Below, piece by piece: positions 39,464 to 52,183 of a stretch of 64,000 bases of DNA; position 1 is the stretch's first letter; the number at the start of each line of letters is the position of its first letter. The translations under genes and the position numbers were made by a program. Source of the stretch: Zerene cesonia (lineage: Eukaryota > Arthropoda > Insecta > Lepidoptera > Pieridae); contig NC_052118.1 of assembly GCF_012273895.1 (NCBI RefSeq), positions 4,241,164 through 4,305,163 on the forward strand, read 5' to 3'. The notes beneath the pieces were generated by a model, which worked only from the letters and a program-made list of their open reading frames with translations, was not told the origin of the DNA and did no database searches.

Positions 39464-39503
39464 TCCTTATTTATAACACGGCCGTGTCCTTTTCGAATCA
39501 GTT
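39464..39503 (+). promoter_or_regulatory. Possible core promoter (TATA plus initiator)
   Basis: TTATTTATAACA (TATAA at 39472-39476) is followed by TCAGTT at 39498-39503, whose A at 39500 would be +1. That puts the T of TATAA at about -28. TCAGT is the known arthropod initiator. The surrounding 39380-39640 is GC-richer than average and includes GCACGTGC. No downstream gene is visible, so this is a weak candidate only. Confidence 0.22.
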
Positions 39504-41708
39504 ACAATCTCTGCGGTGTTTGGCAGCAAGTACAGTTACTTATCGATTCGACATTGTAGCGTCCTGACATTCGCGATTCCACGACCACGCACGTGCTTCG
39601 AATTTATTGATACGTTCGTGAGAACCGACAGTATGAAGTAATGTAGGCATTCGATACAGATCATCGTATCATTCTATTTGATAAGACATAAGATAAAATT
39701 CCTATACCTACTAACCGAATACACAGCATCGAAACGTGCCAAACATCTAGAAAACATTTTATTTTAATGATCACGAATGCGGGTCGCTTAAAAAGTTTAA
39801 TTTCGAGAAACCTATGTAAATGGCGGGTTTTCTACCAATACCTCGTTATTCATTCTGTGGGTATGACTTGGTAGGATGAGTAAATATTCCACCCAATTTA
39901 TATTCCTGCAGGCTTCAAGGACAAACACTCTTAATGTTTTAATGATATGAAATCGCTGTCGTTTGTAATGTTTATAGGTATGTCACAAAATATATTAATG
40001 CTACACAAAAAAACGTACAGGTAATCTTGTTATTCATACTAACATACAAAAATAAAACTAATGTATTAAAAGAATCCTCCAACAGCTCTATTATAATGAA
40101 GTGCTTCGTTTGAACACTCAATTTATGAAGCAATAGATTCATTAGCAGTTAATGAGAATACTTTTTCTGACGAAAACGACAAAAGTAAACATGAACAATT
40201 TTCTTGTTTTTTGTTTGATGGGAAATTGTAATAGATGTGATATTGCAATATCTGATTATTTAGGGAACATGATTTATGTTTTCTAGTAATTTTCTAGAAT
40301 TTGAAAAAAAATTGTTAAAAATAATTTAATTTGAAGTTTTCGTGTGCATAAACTATATCCTGTCTCAAATATTATCTTTAAAACACTAAGGTCAGATCTT
40401 TATGACTGATTGAAAGTGTAAGTACTTTCTTGATGTGAACTATATAGAGATCACGATTGGCGTCACAGTTCTCGCCTAGGCCCTCGGCCTAAAAACCCAG
40501 TCGGGAATAAATGAATTGGCAATGCATTTGTTTCAGGCAATAGCCGACCCAAGGTTCCATTACACGTGGGAGTGCACGGGATTTGTGCATGTGTCCCAAC
40601 GTGATGCTTCAGACCTATAAACCCATTGCTTTTTAATACAAACAACGCGCCACGTGACTCATATTCAAATCGAACTGACCCCTTTAAGTCATCAACTGTA
40701 TAGACTACCAACTAGCCAGCGGTTGCGCAAGAAACTAAGAGTTTAGAATTATCGTCAAACTAAAGATCATATATAGGACATCACCGGAACAAGGACAAAT
40801 ATTTACATAACTTTAAAATACAAATTTCGATTTGTTTTTAACATGAACTCTTGCACGTACGACTTTATTCAAAGCTCCATTAAAATACTTTGGAGGTGAA
40901 CGTATTCATCACCTTTGTTAACATAAGTCTTAAGAAATTATCATGTTGTTATGCTATGAAAATTAATAAACCAAAAAGGTTTACCAGGTTCGCATCATCA
41001 TTGACGTAACAACTATTATAATAGCAATTTAATTTGACGTAGCGCAGTATTGAGATGCAAAATTCTAGATCAAATAAACATGTCCAAGCACAGCTGTTAG
41101 CGATAGATATGAAAGTTTAATGAGAGGAAATTTACAAAAAGAGGAAACATTAAAATGGCAGAAAATGTAAAAGTGTTAACACGACGTTCGAAGAATATAT
41201 TTCCAAGTTATGATTTTATTGAATCAATTCTCAGCTTTCGCATGAACAATGAACTGCATTCGTTTTGACTTGGTAACAAATCTACATAACAGAAAGTACC
41301 GATCTTGACTTTTCCGTTTCGTTTCATTGTTTTTCTATTTAAAATATTTGAAACAAAGGTCTTAACAATAGTAAACTTTCATTTTAACTGCACTCTCAAT
41401 TTCTTAGGGTACACAATAATTTATTACTGGTCGAGTTACTAGTACTGTATAGGGTCATTTTATCATTACAAAAGATTCATTCCGCTTATCCAATTGTTGA
41501 CACAATAATGGTTGTTCCACAGAGAATTTTTTTTGAAGGAATGACAAATCTGTACTCAGAGAAAGTAAATTGCAGCAGTTGCATTTAAAGAATTTAGTGT
41601 TATTCAAGACAATTAATATGTTATAATGAACGCACATCATCAGTGATGAATTTGGTTGTAATAATAAGAAGTACATATATGATATAAATTATTGTATTAT
41701 AAATCTAA

Positions 41709-41844
41709 TCTATACTAATATTATAAAGACGAAGAGTTTGTTCGTTTGAACGCACTAACTCGTCCGATTTAAAAAATTCTTTCAATATTAGTTATTGAGA
41801 AAGGCTATATATGTACCACAGGCGAAGCCGGAGTGCACCGCTAA
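41709..41844 (+). mobile_element. Short Helitron-like element (136 bp)
   Basis: A|TCTATACTAATATTATAAAG at the left, 'gagtttgttcgtttgaacg' and 'aactcgtccgatttaaaaaattc' inside, and 'ggcgaagccggagtgcaccgCTAA|T' at the right fit the family rules: A|TC start, small GGC-gaa-GCC hairpin, and CTRR end followed by T. It is shortened compared with the 233-bp copy at 23697. Confidence 0.7.
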
Positions 41845-41874
41845 TGCAATATAATTACATTGCAATATATTAAG

Positions 41875-41920
41875 ATTCAATAAATCAAATTATATTTGAA
41901 TATAATTTGACTTATTGAAT
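41875..41920. repeat. Inverted repeat, 22-bp arms
   Basis: ATTCAATAAATCAAATTATA and onward (41875-41896) is complementary to 41899-41920 with a single mismatch and a 2-base centre. It lies 30 bases beyond a Helitron-like end. It is AT-rich and could extrude as a cruciform. Its function is unknown. Confidence 0.65.
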
Positions 41921-42031
41921 TTAAGCCGAATAAAGGAATAGTTATCTACAGTAACTATAGTAAAGTGCAGTTACGGTAGTTGAATTATTTTATGTTATAT
42001 TTTTAACGGTAGCACATCATATATTTAATTA

Positions 42032-42306
42032 CTAGCTTCCGCCTGCGACTTCGTCCATGTGGAGTAGTTACTATGGATAAACTCGCAGCGCAGTTAGCGG
42101 AAGCTCTCAACAGGAAAAAAAATCCCCCGTCATTGAAACATTTTTCATTGGTACTCCGTTTATTGGTCTCATCGTGATGATATATACCTTTATCAATAAA
42201 TATGCTATCTAATGCTGATAGAAATTTTCAAATCGGACCTGTAGTTCCTAAAAATGGCGCGTTCAAGCAAACTAATAAGGCTGAAGATATATCCGACAAT
42301 ATATAT
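42032..42306 (-). mobile_element. Helitron-like non-autonomous element
   Basis: The plus strand starts A|CTAG-cttccgcctgcgacttcgtccatgtgg (the 3' end on the minus strand). It contains 'ttttcaaatcggacctgtagttcctaaaaatggcgcgttcaagcaaac' and fades into 'ggctgaagatatatccgacaatatat', where the 5' end of the family would lie. The 5' boundary is approximate. Confidence 0.6.
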
Positions 42307-43884
42307 CATAAAATATTTTGGATATCGGATGATACTTGTTAAGACTTCAACTTTGAGTGAAAGGATAATTTAAAAAATGCATAATAGTTTTTCTTTTTTT
42401 TTCAAGCTTGTAAGAGGTAAGCCTCATCAACGAAAATAAATATAGGTATATTATTATAGAATAATTTTGTATCCTACAATATAGGCATTAGTGTGTTAAT
42501 AAAAAAATGATGAAAAAATATTTTGTATATATTTAATTTGGCCGTACGTCAAAATATATGCCTATAACGTAGTATATTAAAGGTACAAGGTAGTTTTAGT
42601 TAAGTCACTACAAAGTAAAGTTTATTTCTGGATCATCGGTTTAGCTCTCTGAGAAAGTGTAGCTGCTGATACTTAGTGTAACGAGGAGAGTTTTTCATAA
42701 TCTAGTAATTATTATATATCGTATTTGTAAATATCAGGACAAGGTGTTCAGAAAGAACTATTCATGGGACCTTGTCTGACTAGCTATTTAATAAGCAAAT
42801 ATAAATATAGTAAATCCATTATATTTGATGTGTAAAGAAAATATCTTTCACCTGCACAAAGAAATGTGAAAGACCTCTTAAAGTCCAAGCCTTCGACTGC
42901 CAGGTAATACTTGCCTGTAATGTTACCTTGAAATAATAGATACCTAAATATAATTACACACTTTTACTAATTTTGAAGCTGTAGCTACATGTAGAACAGC
43001 AGTTATTTCAAGCAAACCGGCTTTAGACTGTAGACTCAGTATGATATTCCAACGATGCTTGTAAGTTGGCCAAAGTGAAATGACCGCTGTTGACCACCTC
43101 CGTGGTTGCGTCATTCAAGTTCGCCTCTTGAATTTGAAGTTTAAGTTCGTGTGATTAAAATTTCAAGTATTTTTATTACACTGGTATTACACATTGAATC
43201 TTAATTTTAACTGAAGTGTCAATTAATTGTGAGTTGGGAAAACTCAGTCATAGTGAAACACAATATTATGATAATAATATTTGTCTTACACATGGTTAAA
43301 ACATTACTTAAGTTACTGTAGAACCTGGGGGTAAAAAGGTATAGAAAATATTTTTACGTTGGATGTTTATTACGTACAGAATCGTGATTCCTAATTCGTC
43401 ATATTTGAACAAAACATAACGTAATATCAATTTTTTAACAATTAAATATAGTAACATCCACATTGACACTAATTGTTATTTATAAATTGATTTTAATTGT
43501 TATAATATAAGGATTTACATATAATGAACTCCGGAATAAGTATATAACAATTTATTAGCTATCACTTTTCTCTGTTTGGATGTAAATTGAACTTCTCATA
43601 CATGCGCTTTAAACATTATGTTAATCAATCTAAACGGTAAATGAAAAATTACAAACACAAATTGATATTAATTGCTTTACTTGAAATGACGTAGGTATGT
43701 TAAAAGTTTAAACATATTCATTTTAATATGAATACGCATCTTCAGCTCTATACAATTTTTTTGTAAATTGTCGACTGGAAAAAAAAAACGAATACAAAGC
43801 CTAATAATTACATAGCGTTTTATAAAAAGTCGCCATCATTAAATAAGAAAGCTACACTAGTCCTTTGATCTTAGCCAGTGATAG

Positions 43885-44060
43885 TCGGATTTGGAGATAC
43901 GTTCTATTTTCGGAAACCGTGTTTTTGCCAACCACGTCCAAGTTCAACAGCCAGAATCGCGATCTAGACACGGACGAAGGATGGAGCCGACCCAGTTGTG
44001 GTTCCCTGACCTCCGCCGCAACCTAGCGTAGCTTTCCACCTCTCTCTCGTGCACATTGAA
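43885..44060. promoter_or_regulatory. GC-richer block
   Basis: The region from 'gatagtcggatttggagatacg' to 'ctccgccgcaacctagcgtagc' has near-balanced composition, in contrast to its flanks. One plus-strand frame stays open for about 48 codons, but it has no start context or known motif. A CCTTTGATC site (TCF-like) lies just before it at about 43861. The block is a compositional candidate for a conserved element. Confidence 0.25.
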
Positions 44061-44754
44061 AACATTACGTCCATCCCTTTCTACAACATTTTCGCACGCA
44101 TATTCGGAAAATAGCTTAAGAACTTTAAAATTTAGAAGCGGAAAGACTGGCTATTCTAATTTATCATAACACAATGATGAATAATGCTTTAATGCTTTAA
44201 TGACGTGGTAATGGTTCTAGGCCATCTTCATTTATAATATTATTTTACAATATTCACTTATTTATACTAAGAACTTTAATACTGAAGAAATTATTATCAT
44301 ATTATCGTACTTTATCATATATCAAATAACTTGTTTTTAAATTGCTTGAATAAATGTTAATCTAACTGATGACTGTAAGGATATAAAAAATTGCTAATTA
44401 ATAACAGAAGGCGCGCAAAATTTTATAAAAACAAAAATGGTACAAGATGCTGGCCTATTGATTGAGAGGGTTTAAAAAGTAAAATTAATAATTTTCTATA
44501 TTTATACGTGTTACCAAATTTATTTTCTACAAGCATAATCATTTACCTTTAAAATGTACCATAGGGATGTGCCACATTCAAAATTTATTGTATTCTTTTA
44601 AAGCATTTATCTATCTTTACTCTCTAAATGAAAACATTCACGATATAACATTGTTAAATATTTTTGTACACAGAGTGGTATCGAGACCAAGTAACGGTCC
44701 CAAACACCGATTACCTATATCATTGGAGTTTAAAACGCTAACAATTATGTAACT

Positions 44755-45130
44755 AAAAGCGAACGTGTCGTCAAAGGACGCTTTGAGCCGTGTCATGACA
44801 CAATACAACGGTAACCGCCGGTAAGCGGGACGAAGACTCAAAAGAACATAACATCACCATATAAAGAAGGACACGAGCGTGCTGAATTTCATTTTCTAAA
44901 ACCCGATTACACAGAGGTGACGCAAGGCGGGCTGGAGGTCGGCTAACGGCGACAGAAAGCTCGGAAATCGAAAGGCGTACGAAACTGAAATCGAAGGGAG
45001 CGATCCCGTTATCCTGACGAACTGAGATGGAAAGCTCCCGTTAAAACGTTATGCACGCTGATCGCAAAACAATGACTCATGGGATAATCCTTGGAGTATA
45101 CAGCCAACGCGTGTCGAAGCTTAGCCGTTG
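44755..45130. promoter_or_regulatory. Largest GC-richer non-repeat block
   Basis: About 370 bases of near-balanced composition contain 'acaacggtaaccgccggtaagcgggacg', 'gacgcaaggcgggctggaggtcggctaacggcgacag' and TGACTCA at 45073-45079 (an AP-1-type site). CATATAAAG occurs at about 44859. No open frame fits. It does not match the repeats elsewhere in the window. A cis-regulatory module or non-coding exon is plausible but unproven. Confidence 0.3.
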
Positions 45131-46740
45131 CTGTACAATATTACATCTTTCTTGAATTATTATTCTGGTTCTGTGCCTGTGCCAATATACTTGTAACGAA
45201 CCGATATCGATAAGATAAGGTTCCAGTATAACAAAAGGTTAGGTACAATGATATTTAGAAAATTTTGCAAATCAATCATTGTGAGGGATAGGGGCTCTTA
45301 CAATTTTTCATTTTTTTTTGGACGCTAATAATATAAAAGGCAATTAAAAATAACCCCTAAAATGACAAGGTTTTATTAATCAATTTAGTACAGAATGTTT
45401 TCACTTTCAAATATCTAAAATCATAATCATCTACAAGGTAGTTGATTGTATTCTTACAAATGAATGAAATCGTTTGTCATTCTCACTTACATCAATAGGC
45501 AAAAACACCGACATGATATAGTCAGACATTTCTTACAGGCGTTTATATTTATCAGAAACTTAGATTGTAAATAAAGTTGCTATCACTTAGTATGAGATGT
45601 AAAAGGGCTTGCCGTGCTTTTTAAAAGATTTATTGTATTTTATTTTTCAATTTCAATTGTATTCTATATCTCTTTTTCTGACTTAAAATAAATAAAAAAA
45701 CGATATTTGATAACAGCACCATCTAGTTTCTTATAACAGTATCATTATAACATATTTTTTTCGAGAACCCTCACTTAACATAACATTAAGATTGATGTAG
45801 TTTTTCATATTCGTTTCACAAAGAGTGCGATAGAGGTCAGTAAGATACACCACACTACCAACACATAAGCTTAAGAACTGTTGAACACATAATAATGATT
45901 TTTAGTTTATTGGATTTGTCTCCACTTGAATAAGGACTATAATTCATAAATAAACACCCACCTGGATGAAGCCAGGACGACTTTAATTTTCTTTCTTATT
46001 GGAGTCACACTAATTACCACCCGGGTATAACTATTGCCCTACAACTACAATTCAATATATTTTCGTACAAAGCTTTGGTTAATCTCTAATTTTAACGGTA
46101 TAACCACTTTTCGCTAGTAATATTACATTAATGATGTTATCTTGTATCCATTCTTAAAACATATGAATAGCATTATATTTATGTCCATATAAATTATGGA
46201 ATTACTTTAATCACACATTCCAACGCTTCACTCAATATCAATGAAAGCTGTACTACAGTAGGTACATGGCATTGTAATATTTTCTCATGGCCTACGTGTC
46301 TCGTCATACTCGTTCTTATTGTATTAGATAGTATGGTCACAGATAATATAACACTATAGGTAGGGCATAATTATAACGTAGATAACATAAAAAACTGTTT
46401 GATTATTCCTGTTCTATTTTGAATGGTTCGGTCTGTCGGTGTTTGATTTTTTTTATATGTTACGTTTAATGAAATGAATTGTTAATATAAAGCAATTTTA
46501 TAAGGAAATAGTTAATAAAACGCAGGGTTAAACTAATTTTATAACATTGACCTTCACTCATAAATACTCATACAGTACAAAAGTTATAATTTAATTTTTA
46601 AGTTTATCTACGGACACGGGTTTTTAGCACATTCTTTTCACCGCCTATACAATATGCATTAAAATATTATACACTTAATATTAATAAGTTGTCTGCAGAA
46701 TATCACCATTAGGTAAATGATAAATAAGTAATTCCCTCTG

Positions 46741-47887
46741 TTAACCCTTGGCATGCCTGGTGGGCATAAGTTACACTGTATGCCTGGTGGGTCTCTCAGA
46801 CCCCGATTTCAAAATANNNNNNNNNNNNNNNNNNNNNNNNNNNNNNNNNNNNNNNNNNNNNNNNNNNNNNNNNNNNNNNNNNNNNNNNNNNNNNNNNNNN
46901 NNNNNNNNNNNNNNNNNNNNNNNNNNNNNNNNNNNNNNNNNNNNNNNNNNNNNNNNNNNNNNNNNNNNNNNNNNNNNNNNNNNNNNNNNNNNNNNNNNNN
47001 NNNNNNNNNNNNNNNNNNNNNNNNNNNNNNNNNNNNNNNNNNNNNNNNNNNNNNNNNNNNNNNNNNNNNNNNNNNNNNNNNNNNNNNNNNNNNNNNNNNN
47101 NNNNNNNNNNNNNNNNNNNNNNNNNNNNNNNNNNNNNNNNNNNNNNNNNNNNNNNNNNNNNNNNNNNNNNNNNNNNNNNNNNNNNNNNNNNNNNNNNNNN
47201 NNNNNNNNNNNNNNNNNNNNNNNNNNNNNNNNNNNNNNNNNNNNNNNNNNNNNNNNNNNNNNNNNNNNNNNNNNNNNNNNNNNNNNNNNNNNNNNNNNNN
47301 NNNNNNNNNNNNNNNNNNNNNNNNNNNNNNNNNNNNNNNNNNNNNNNNNNNNNNNNNNNNNNNNNNNNNNNNNNNNNNNNNNNNNNNNNNNNNNNNNNNN
47401 NNNNNNNNNNNNNNNNNNNNNNNNNNNNNNNNNNNNNNNNNNNNNNNNNNNNNNNNNNNNNNNNNNNNNNNNNNNNNNNNNNNNNNNNNNNNNNNNNNNN
47501 NNNNNNNNNNNNNNNNNNNNNNNNNNNNNNNNNNNNNNNNNNNNNNNNNNNNNNNNNNNNNNNNNNNNNNNNNNNNNNNNNNNNNNNNNNNNNNNNNNNN
47601 NNNNNNNNNNNNNNNNNNNNNNNNNNNNNNNNNNNNNNNNNNNNNNNNNNNNNNNNNNNNNNNNNNNNNNNNNNNNNNNNNNNNNNNNNNNNNNNNNNNN
47701 NNNNNNNNNNNNNNNNNNNNNNNNNNNNNNNNNNNNNNNNNNNNNNNNNNNNNNNNNNNNNNNNNNNNNNNNNNNNNNNNNNNNNNNNNNNNNNNNNNNN
47801 NNNNNNNNNNNNNNNNTTTAAATGAACTACAACGGTTCGCGCGTTGGTGTGGGTCTGACAGACCCTACCAGGCATGCCAAGGGTTAA
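46741..47887. mobile_element. piggyBac-type transposon, interior unsequenced
   Basis: TTAA at 46741-46744 and TTAA at 47884-47887 flank inverted ends. Both ends read CCCTTGGCATGCCTGGT (17 bp identical), then G or A, then GG. Inside each end is a palindrome of the form GGGTCT-nnn-AGACCC (46789-46803 and 47851-47865). TTAA target sites and CCC-starting inverted ends are the known signature of the piggyBac superfamily. The left end has an extra 27 bases because TGCCTGGTGGG occurs twice (46754 and 46781). The transposase, if any, lies in the 1000-N gap, so autonomy and true length cannot be judged. Confidence 0.85.
46817..47816. other. Assembly gap (1000 N) inside the transposon
   Basis: Exactly 1000 N, probably a placeholder. 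It lies between the two inverted ends of the piggyBac-type element, so the missing piece is probably the multi-copy interior. Open frames over it are artefacts. Confidence 0.97.
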
Positions 47888-49617
47888 AAAATATCAATTA
47901 AAAAAAAAAATCCAATAAAACCTGAAACTGAAAAGAAACATGGCATCGATGATTTATATAGTATTACATTGGGGGGTAGGGGTAAATAGAGCGAGATTGT
48001 GTAGTAAATATAGTAATATCAAAATAAATGCTACCATAATACAATATATTTATGTTGATAGTTAATGGCATAAATTATTATTTATAGCTTGAGAGTGTGT
48101 TTTTATTCGCTTTTTCCTATATTTAAATACATTTGTTTACCGTCACAAATGATTATTATTATCATAGTGGTTATACATATTTTGTATTGATTGGTTACTA
48201 GTATTATAGTAGTAAAAGGTCCAAGTTTCCCCTCGGTTTAATGAAGGCAACGGTCGACTGCAGATCGAGACATTGTTAGAGCTGAAAAAAATGATTTCTA
48301 GATGTCTCCCAAACTATTAAAATAAGGTGGAAAGATTGTAGATAACATAGTATGAAGGTTCTAGTGCCTGGATTATATATCTACGGTCGTGCCTGATCAT
48401 CCATAACATAATGTATTCATGCCAACATAAATATGTGCACTATCATGTATCCTGCGCCCTTGGTCAGTCTGTATTGAAATTAGTTGAGGTATCCAGACTT
48501 TGGTTAAGAGAATAATAGCAACTATGAGAATATTATGATATTATGGTACATTGTACGAATAGCGAATCGATTTGTATATAGCGAACACGCATTATATGTA
48601 AACAGTGCATTAGATCATGCCTTGAAATTCGCGCTAATGCCGGTTTTTTCTGCAAAACACGAATTTACTGTTCTACTTACTTATTATCGTTCAAATAAAC
48701 AATAAAAACAAATAAATATTTCATTCAAATATGTTAAGCATTATTCTTCACAACAAAAGATAATATCTTAAAAGATACAGAGTAGGAAGTTACCAGTTAG
48801 GAAGGTACATAAACATTTCATAATGACTGTATTTATGTAAAACTACCGTGACTTATGTCCGTACCATATAGAATTATTTATTTGCTGAGATTAATTATTT
48901 ACACTTCTTTATTTGGTATTTGTATGTGCGTCAAATTCACTAATTATCTTTACCTGAGATTACTGACGCATTATTGTGACCTGTGATTTTGTATTCATCC
49001 AATCTAGTTTTATTTTAATAAAGCAATACAATACAATATACTTTATATAACACATATAAATGAGGAACATTATGAAACGAAGATGAAGAATACAAGAAAT
49101 AAAAGAAACATTTAAAGGTTAAATAGGCAATTAATAATATATATAATAAATCTAGCCTATATTTTCTCTGGTCTGTAACTTTAACAACATGAGCTAAATC
49201 TTATCTGTATTCGAGTTAAGTCATGTGGTGATCATGGTGGTCTTGGGGACACGTAGTTTAGGAAAATAGGTAAGAGCTAGAACACTTTACATACGAACGC
49301 ACTATAGCATTTGCTAGACATTATCAATATTTAAATAATTAATAATTTCCTGTACTCATTTCAGTGTGCATATTGATTGACCTCCCAATGTTATTTGGAT
49401 GTTTATAAATAGAAACGCTAAAAGGACCATTTAGCAATTATGATAACTATAAATGATAAATTGTGTTTTGTCAATGTGAGCCTGTACACTGTATGTCGTA
49501 TGTCGTTAGCTACGTTAGCTACGTTGCTCTTAATGAAACTAAAACATTGGTTTATTCAACTATTCTTCGTCTTAAACTGTTATTTGAAAGCAATTTTAGT
49601 AAGCAGTTTTGTGATGA
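47888..49617. other. AT-rich gene-free stretch
   Basis: No recognised gene or repeat. Confidence 0.6.
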
Positions 49618-49829
49618 TCACACTAATAATAGAAATGTGTGTGTTTGTTTATTTGAATGTTTGTCCGTCAATCGCTCTGAAAATACTGAACGGATTTTGA
49701 TGAACTTTGTATATAGACAGGGTATAAGCTGACTTGGGTGATAGGATTCTTTTTATCTCGATTAAACGCTCCCTTGGGATAAAACAGGAATGCTGATGTC
49801 CGGGCGGAGCCTCTAGCACGAGCGTCTAG
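49618..49829 (+). mobile_element. Helitron-like element (212 bp)
   Basis: The left junction is A|TCACACTAATAATAGAAATG. It then has 'gtttgtccgtcaatcgctctgaaaatactgaacggattttgatgaactttgta' and 'gcccttgggataaaac'-like sequence, ending 'ccgggcggagcctctagcacgagcgtCTAG|T'. The A|TC...CTAG|T signature is complete. The same subfamily occurs in the other orientation at 63517-63677. The two 86-89-codon frames here belong to the repeat. Confidence 0.75.
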
Positions 49830-52183
49830 TTTTACATGAAAATTAGTTCACCACCGGTTCGTCTTGCGTCCACAGAACCCTTCTACAAAAGCTCCAAAAA
49901 TATCAAAAATAATGTAGTTGTACTCTTAAAATATAACGATTTCTTAAAACGATTTTTTATGAAAAATAACAATTATTACAATTCGTGTAGTTTATAAGTA
50001 ACAACATTGTGTGGGTTTTTTACTTTTAATGTAGTAATATTATTTTAATGCAATAATTAAGTCTCTGAATCAATACGTTTTTAAGCAAAGGTTTTAAATT
50101 ACTTTTAGCACACATTTTTGACCTTCACTGTATTTTTCTATTTTAAGACAATATATTTAAATTCATTAAATGGTTCACATAATTTTAGATACAATATTTC
50201 TTCTATTTATGTTACACTTAAGAAGAATTTTGATAAAGCACGTATCGGATATTGTTCTAACTTCTCGCATTATGCATATAACGACTAGAGCTCAGAAAAT
50301 AAAGAGTAATCTTAAAACTTACATAAAAATGATAAATAAAATTGCATTGGCAATTATTAAAGAATTTTGGCAAAAAAAATAGATTGGACCGTGATGTCTT
50401 TGCCATTTATTCCTTCTGCTAGATATAAAAGATGAATGTTCAACAGATGAAGGTCAAAGGTGGCATAAATTTTGTATATTATAAATTCAAGTACGTTATT
50501 TTTATAATATGTTCCATATTATATGAATCACTTTATATAAATTACATTGATATAAATAGCTGAGGGTAGATAAGGCATATCATTATAAATGTCAAATCAA
50601 AATTGATCTAATACATGGAGCACATTTAAGAACAATTTTTGAATTTGGAAATTTATTTCAGATGATAGAGACAACCTTATTTATTTCTTCTTTATGAGTG
50701 AGCGAGACAAACTGTAATTGCATCAGAATATTTGGTAAAATTCGAATAATTAGATAACAAAATATTATATACAGGAATAATAAGTAAAGTACGCTCTACA
50801 AAAAAATTGTTGCAAAAAAAAATCTTAAATATTTATCACAATTAAAACGAAGCAGTAAAAAACTAAGCGTATCATACTAGTGGCGCAATACTTAGGTTAC
50901 TATGCGGAAGCCCAAAAAAATGGCTGCGCAATTTTTTTTACATCAGTCATTTGGTGATAAATTGATTATCTTAAACTGTTTTGCTGACGATACTGGTAAA
51001 AGAAATATAGCGACTATGTCATTGCGAACATGCCAATCGTCTATACGTTATAATCTGCAAGTTGGTAACCAAAACAGTATGTGAAAAATACATTATTTTT
51101 TACCCTTTTTAATAGTTTGAAGGCAGAACTTATGTACCGTACCAGACAGTAATAGATTGTTTGTGTTTGTGACGAACACATCTGATATGTCTGATAATCA
51201 AACGTTGTCAAATTGTAATTTAATTATATTAACGATAAATTTTAATGAATCTATATTTAGCCTCGATACTAAAATAATTACATTATGATTTGTGGTCATT
51301 GAATGTATAAATTATCCAGTAGGCCATTTGTAATAGGCATCCAGAATAATTAACCTTTTCAAATAATTAGCTTACAATAAATTTCTGAAAAAATTGGAAG
51401 GTTTAATTTTATACTTCCTCAATTATAGTCATAGATGAGAATTAACACAGAACCCGCATAATATATAAATAAGTATGCCCGGTACATACTTTGTAATTCA
51501 ATGCCCCGCTTATATAAATCATACAAAATACCTTTATAAAGATTATTGTGAATTTGACCTTGAAAATTTGTTGGAATTTAAAAATCTTCCATTTTTTTAT
51601 TATTTCCCTGCACGTTTAAACAAAGACGAGCAATAATGATCTGGTCATTTTTTGTAATGGATCGTCCGCAATCTACGTGTCTAATCGCAACGCTTGTTTT
51701 TCTAACACGTTCTCGAAATATATTTTTGCAATAGTACACCTATTAAATACGTCATCGAAGATTACCGACTAAATATTACGTATCGTAATGGATTAATAAC
51801 TGTTGGTGTATAAATAGGTCTTAGTATTTTTCCAAGGAATAATGTTTCCATCGGCTATAAGAGCTGCCTCCGTATTGCACGATCTACCGGTTTTCCTTGC
51901 AGTCTTGAACTCTACCGTCCAACGGACCTACACGAGTGAGCCACGTTCTTATGACGGTCAAGTTTAGCAAATTGTAATTCACCGATATACGTATACCTGC
52001 TGTATTTTAATTACATAATTAACCCTGAATAATTTTGTTTAATCTGCGCGGCAATCATTGTATTTAGTTTATTAACATACGATTCATTACTATTTGCACG
52101 AATTCCTATGATATAAGAGTATGTATTATATTATAGCTGTTATTTTTATTGTTATTCGGTATAAATAAATGAAGAAGGAGTTT
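49830..52183. other. AT-rich gene-free stretch
   Basis: No supported gene is present. A 70-codon frame at 50170-50382 is hydrophobic then lysine-rich, but it shows no motif or gene signals and is not called. Confidence 0.55.

Larger units (their letters stand above)
42307..46740. other. Gene-free stretch with two GC-richer blocks
   Basis: No supported gene is present. The notable parts are the blocks at 43885-44060 and 44755-45130, listed separately. The remainder is AT-rich without recognised elements. Confidence 0.55.

Noticed and set aside
40463..40711. 82-codon minus-strand frame in slightly GC-richer DNA
   Set aside because: No family is recognised, there is no upstream gene signal, and it is too short to separate from chance.
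44638..44841. 67-codon minus-strand frame at the edge of the GC-balanced block
   Set aside because: No domain, and the frame extends mostly through AT-rich sequence outside the block.
46748..47901. Open frames of about 357-382 codons
   Set aside because: They span the N gap inside the piggyBac-type element. The flanking real residues come from the terminal repeats.
50170..50382. 70-codon plus-strand frame, hydrophobic then lysine-rich
   Set aside because: The composition is what AT-rich random DNA gives. No motif or neighbouring gene supports it.
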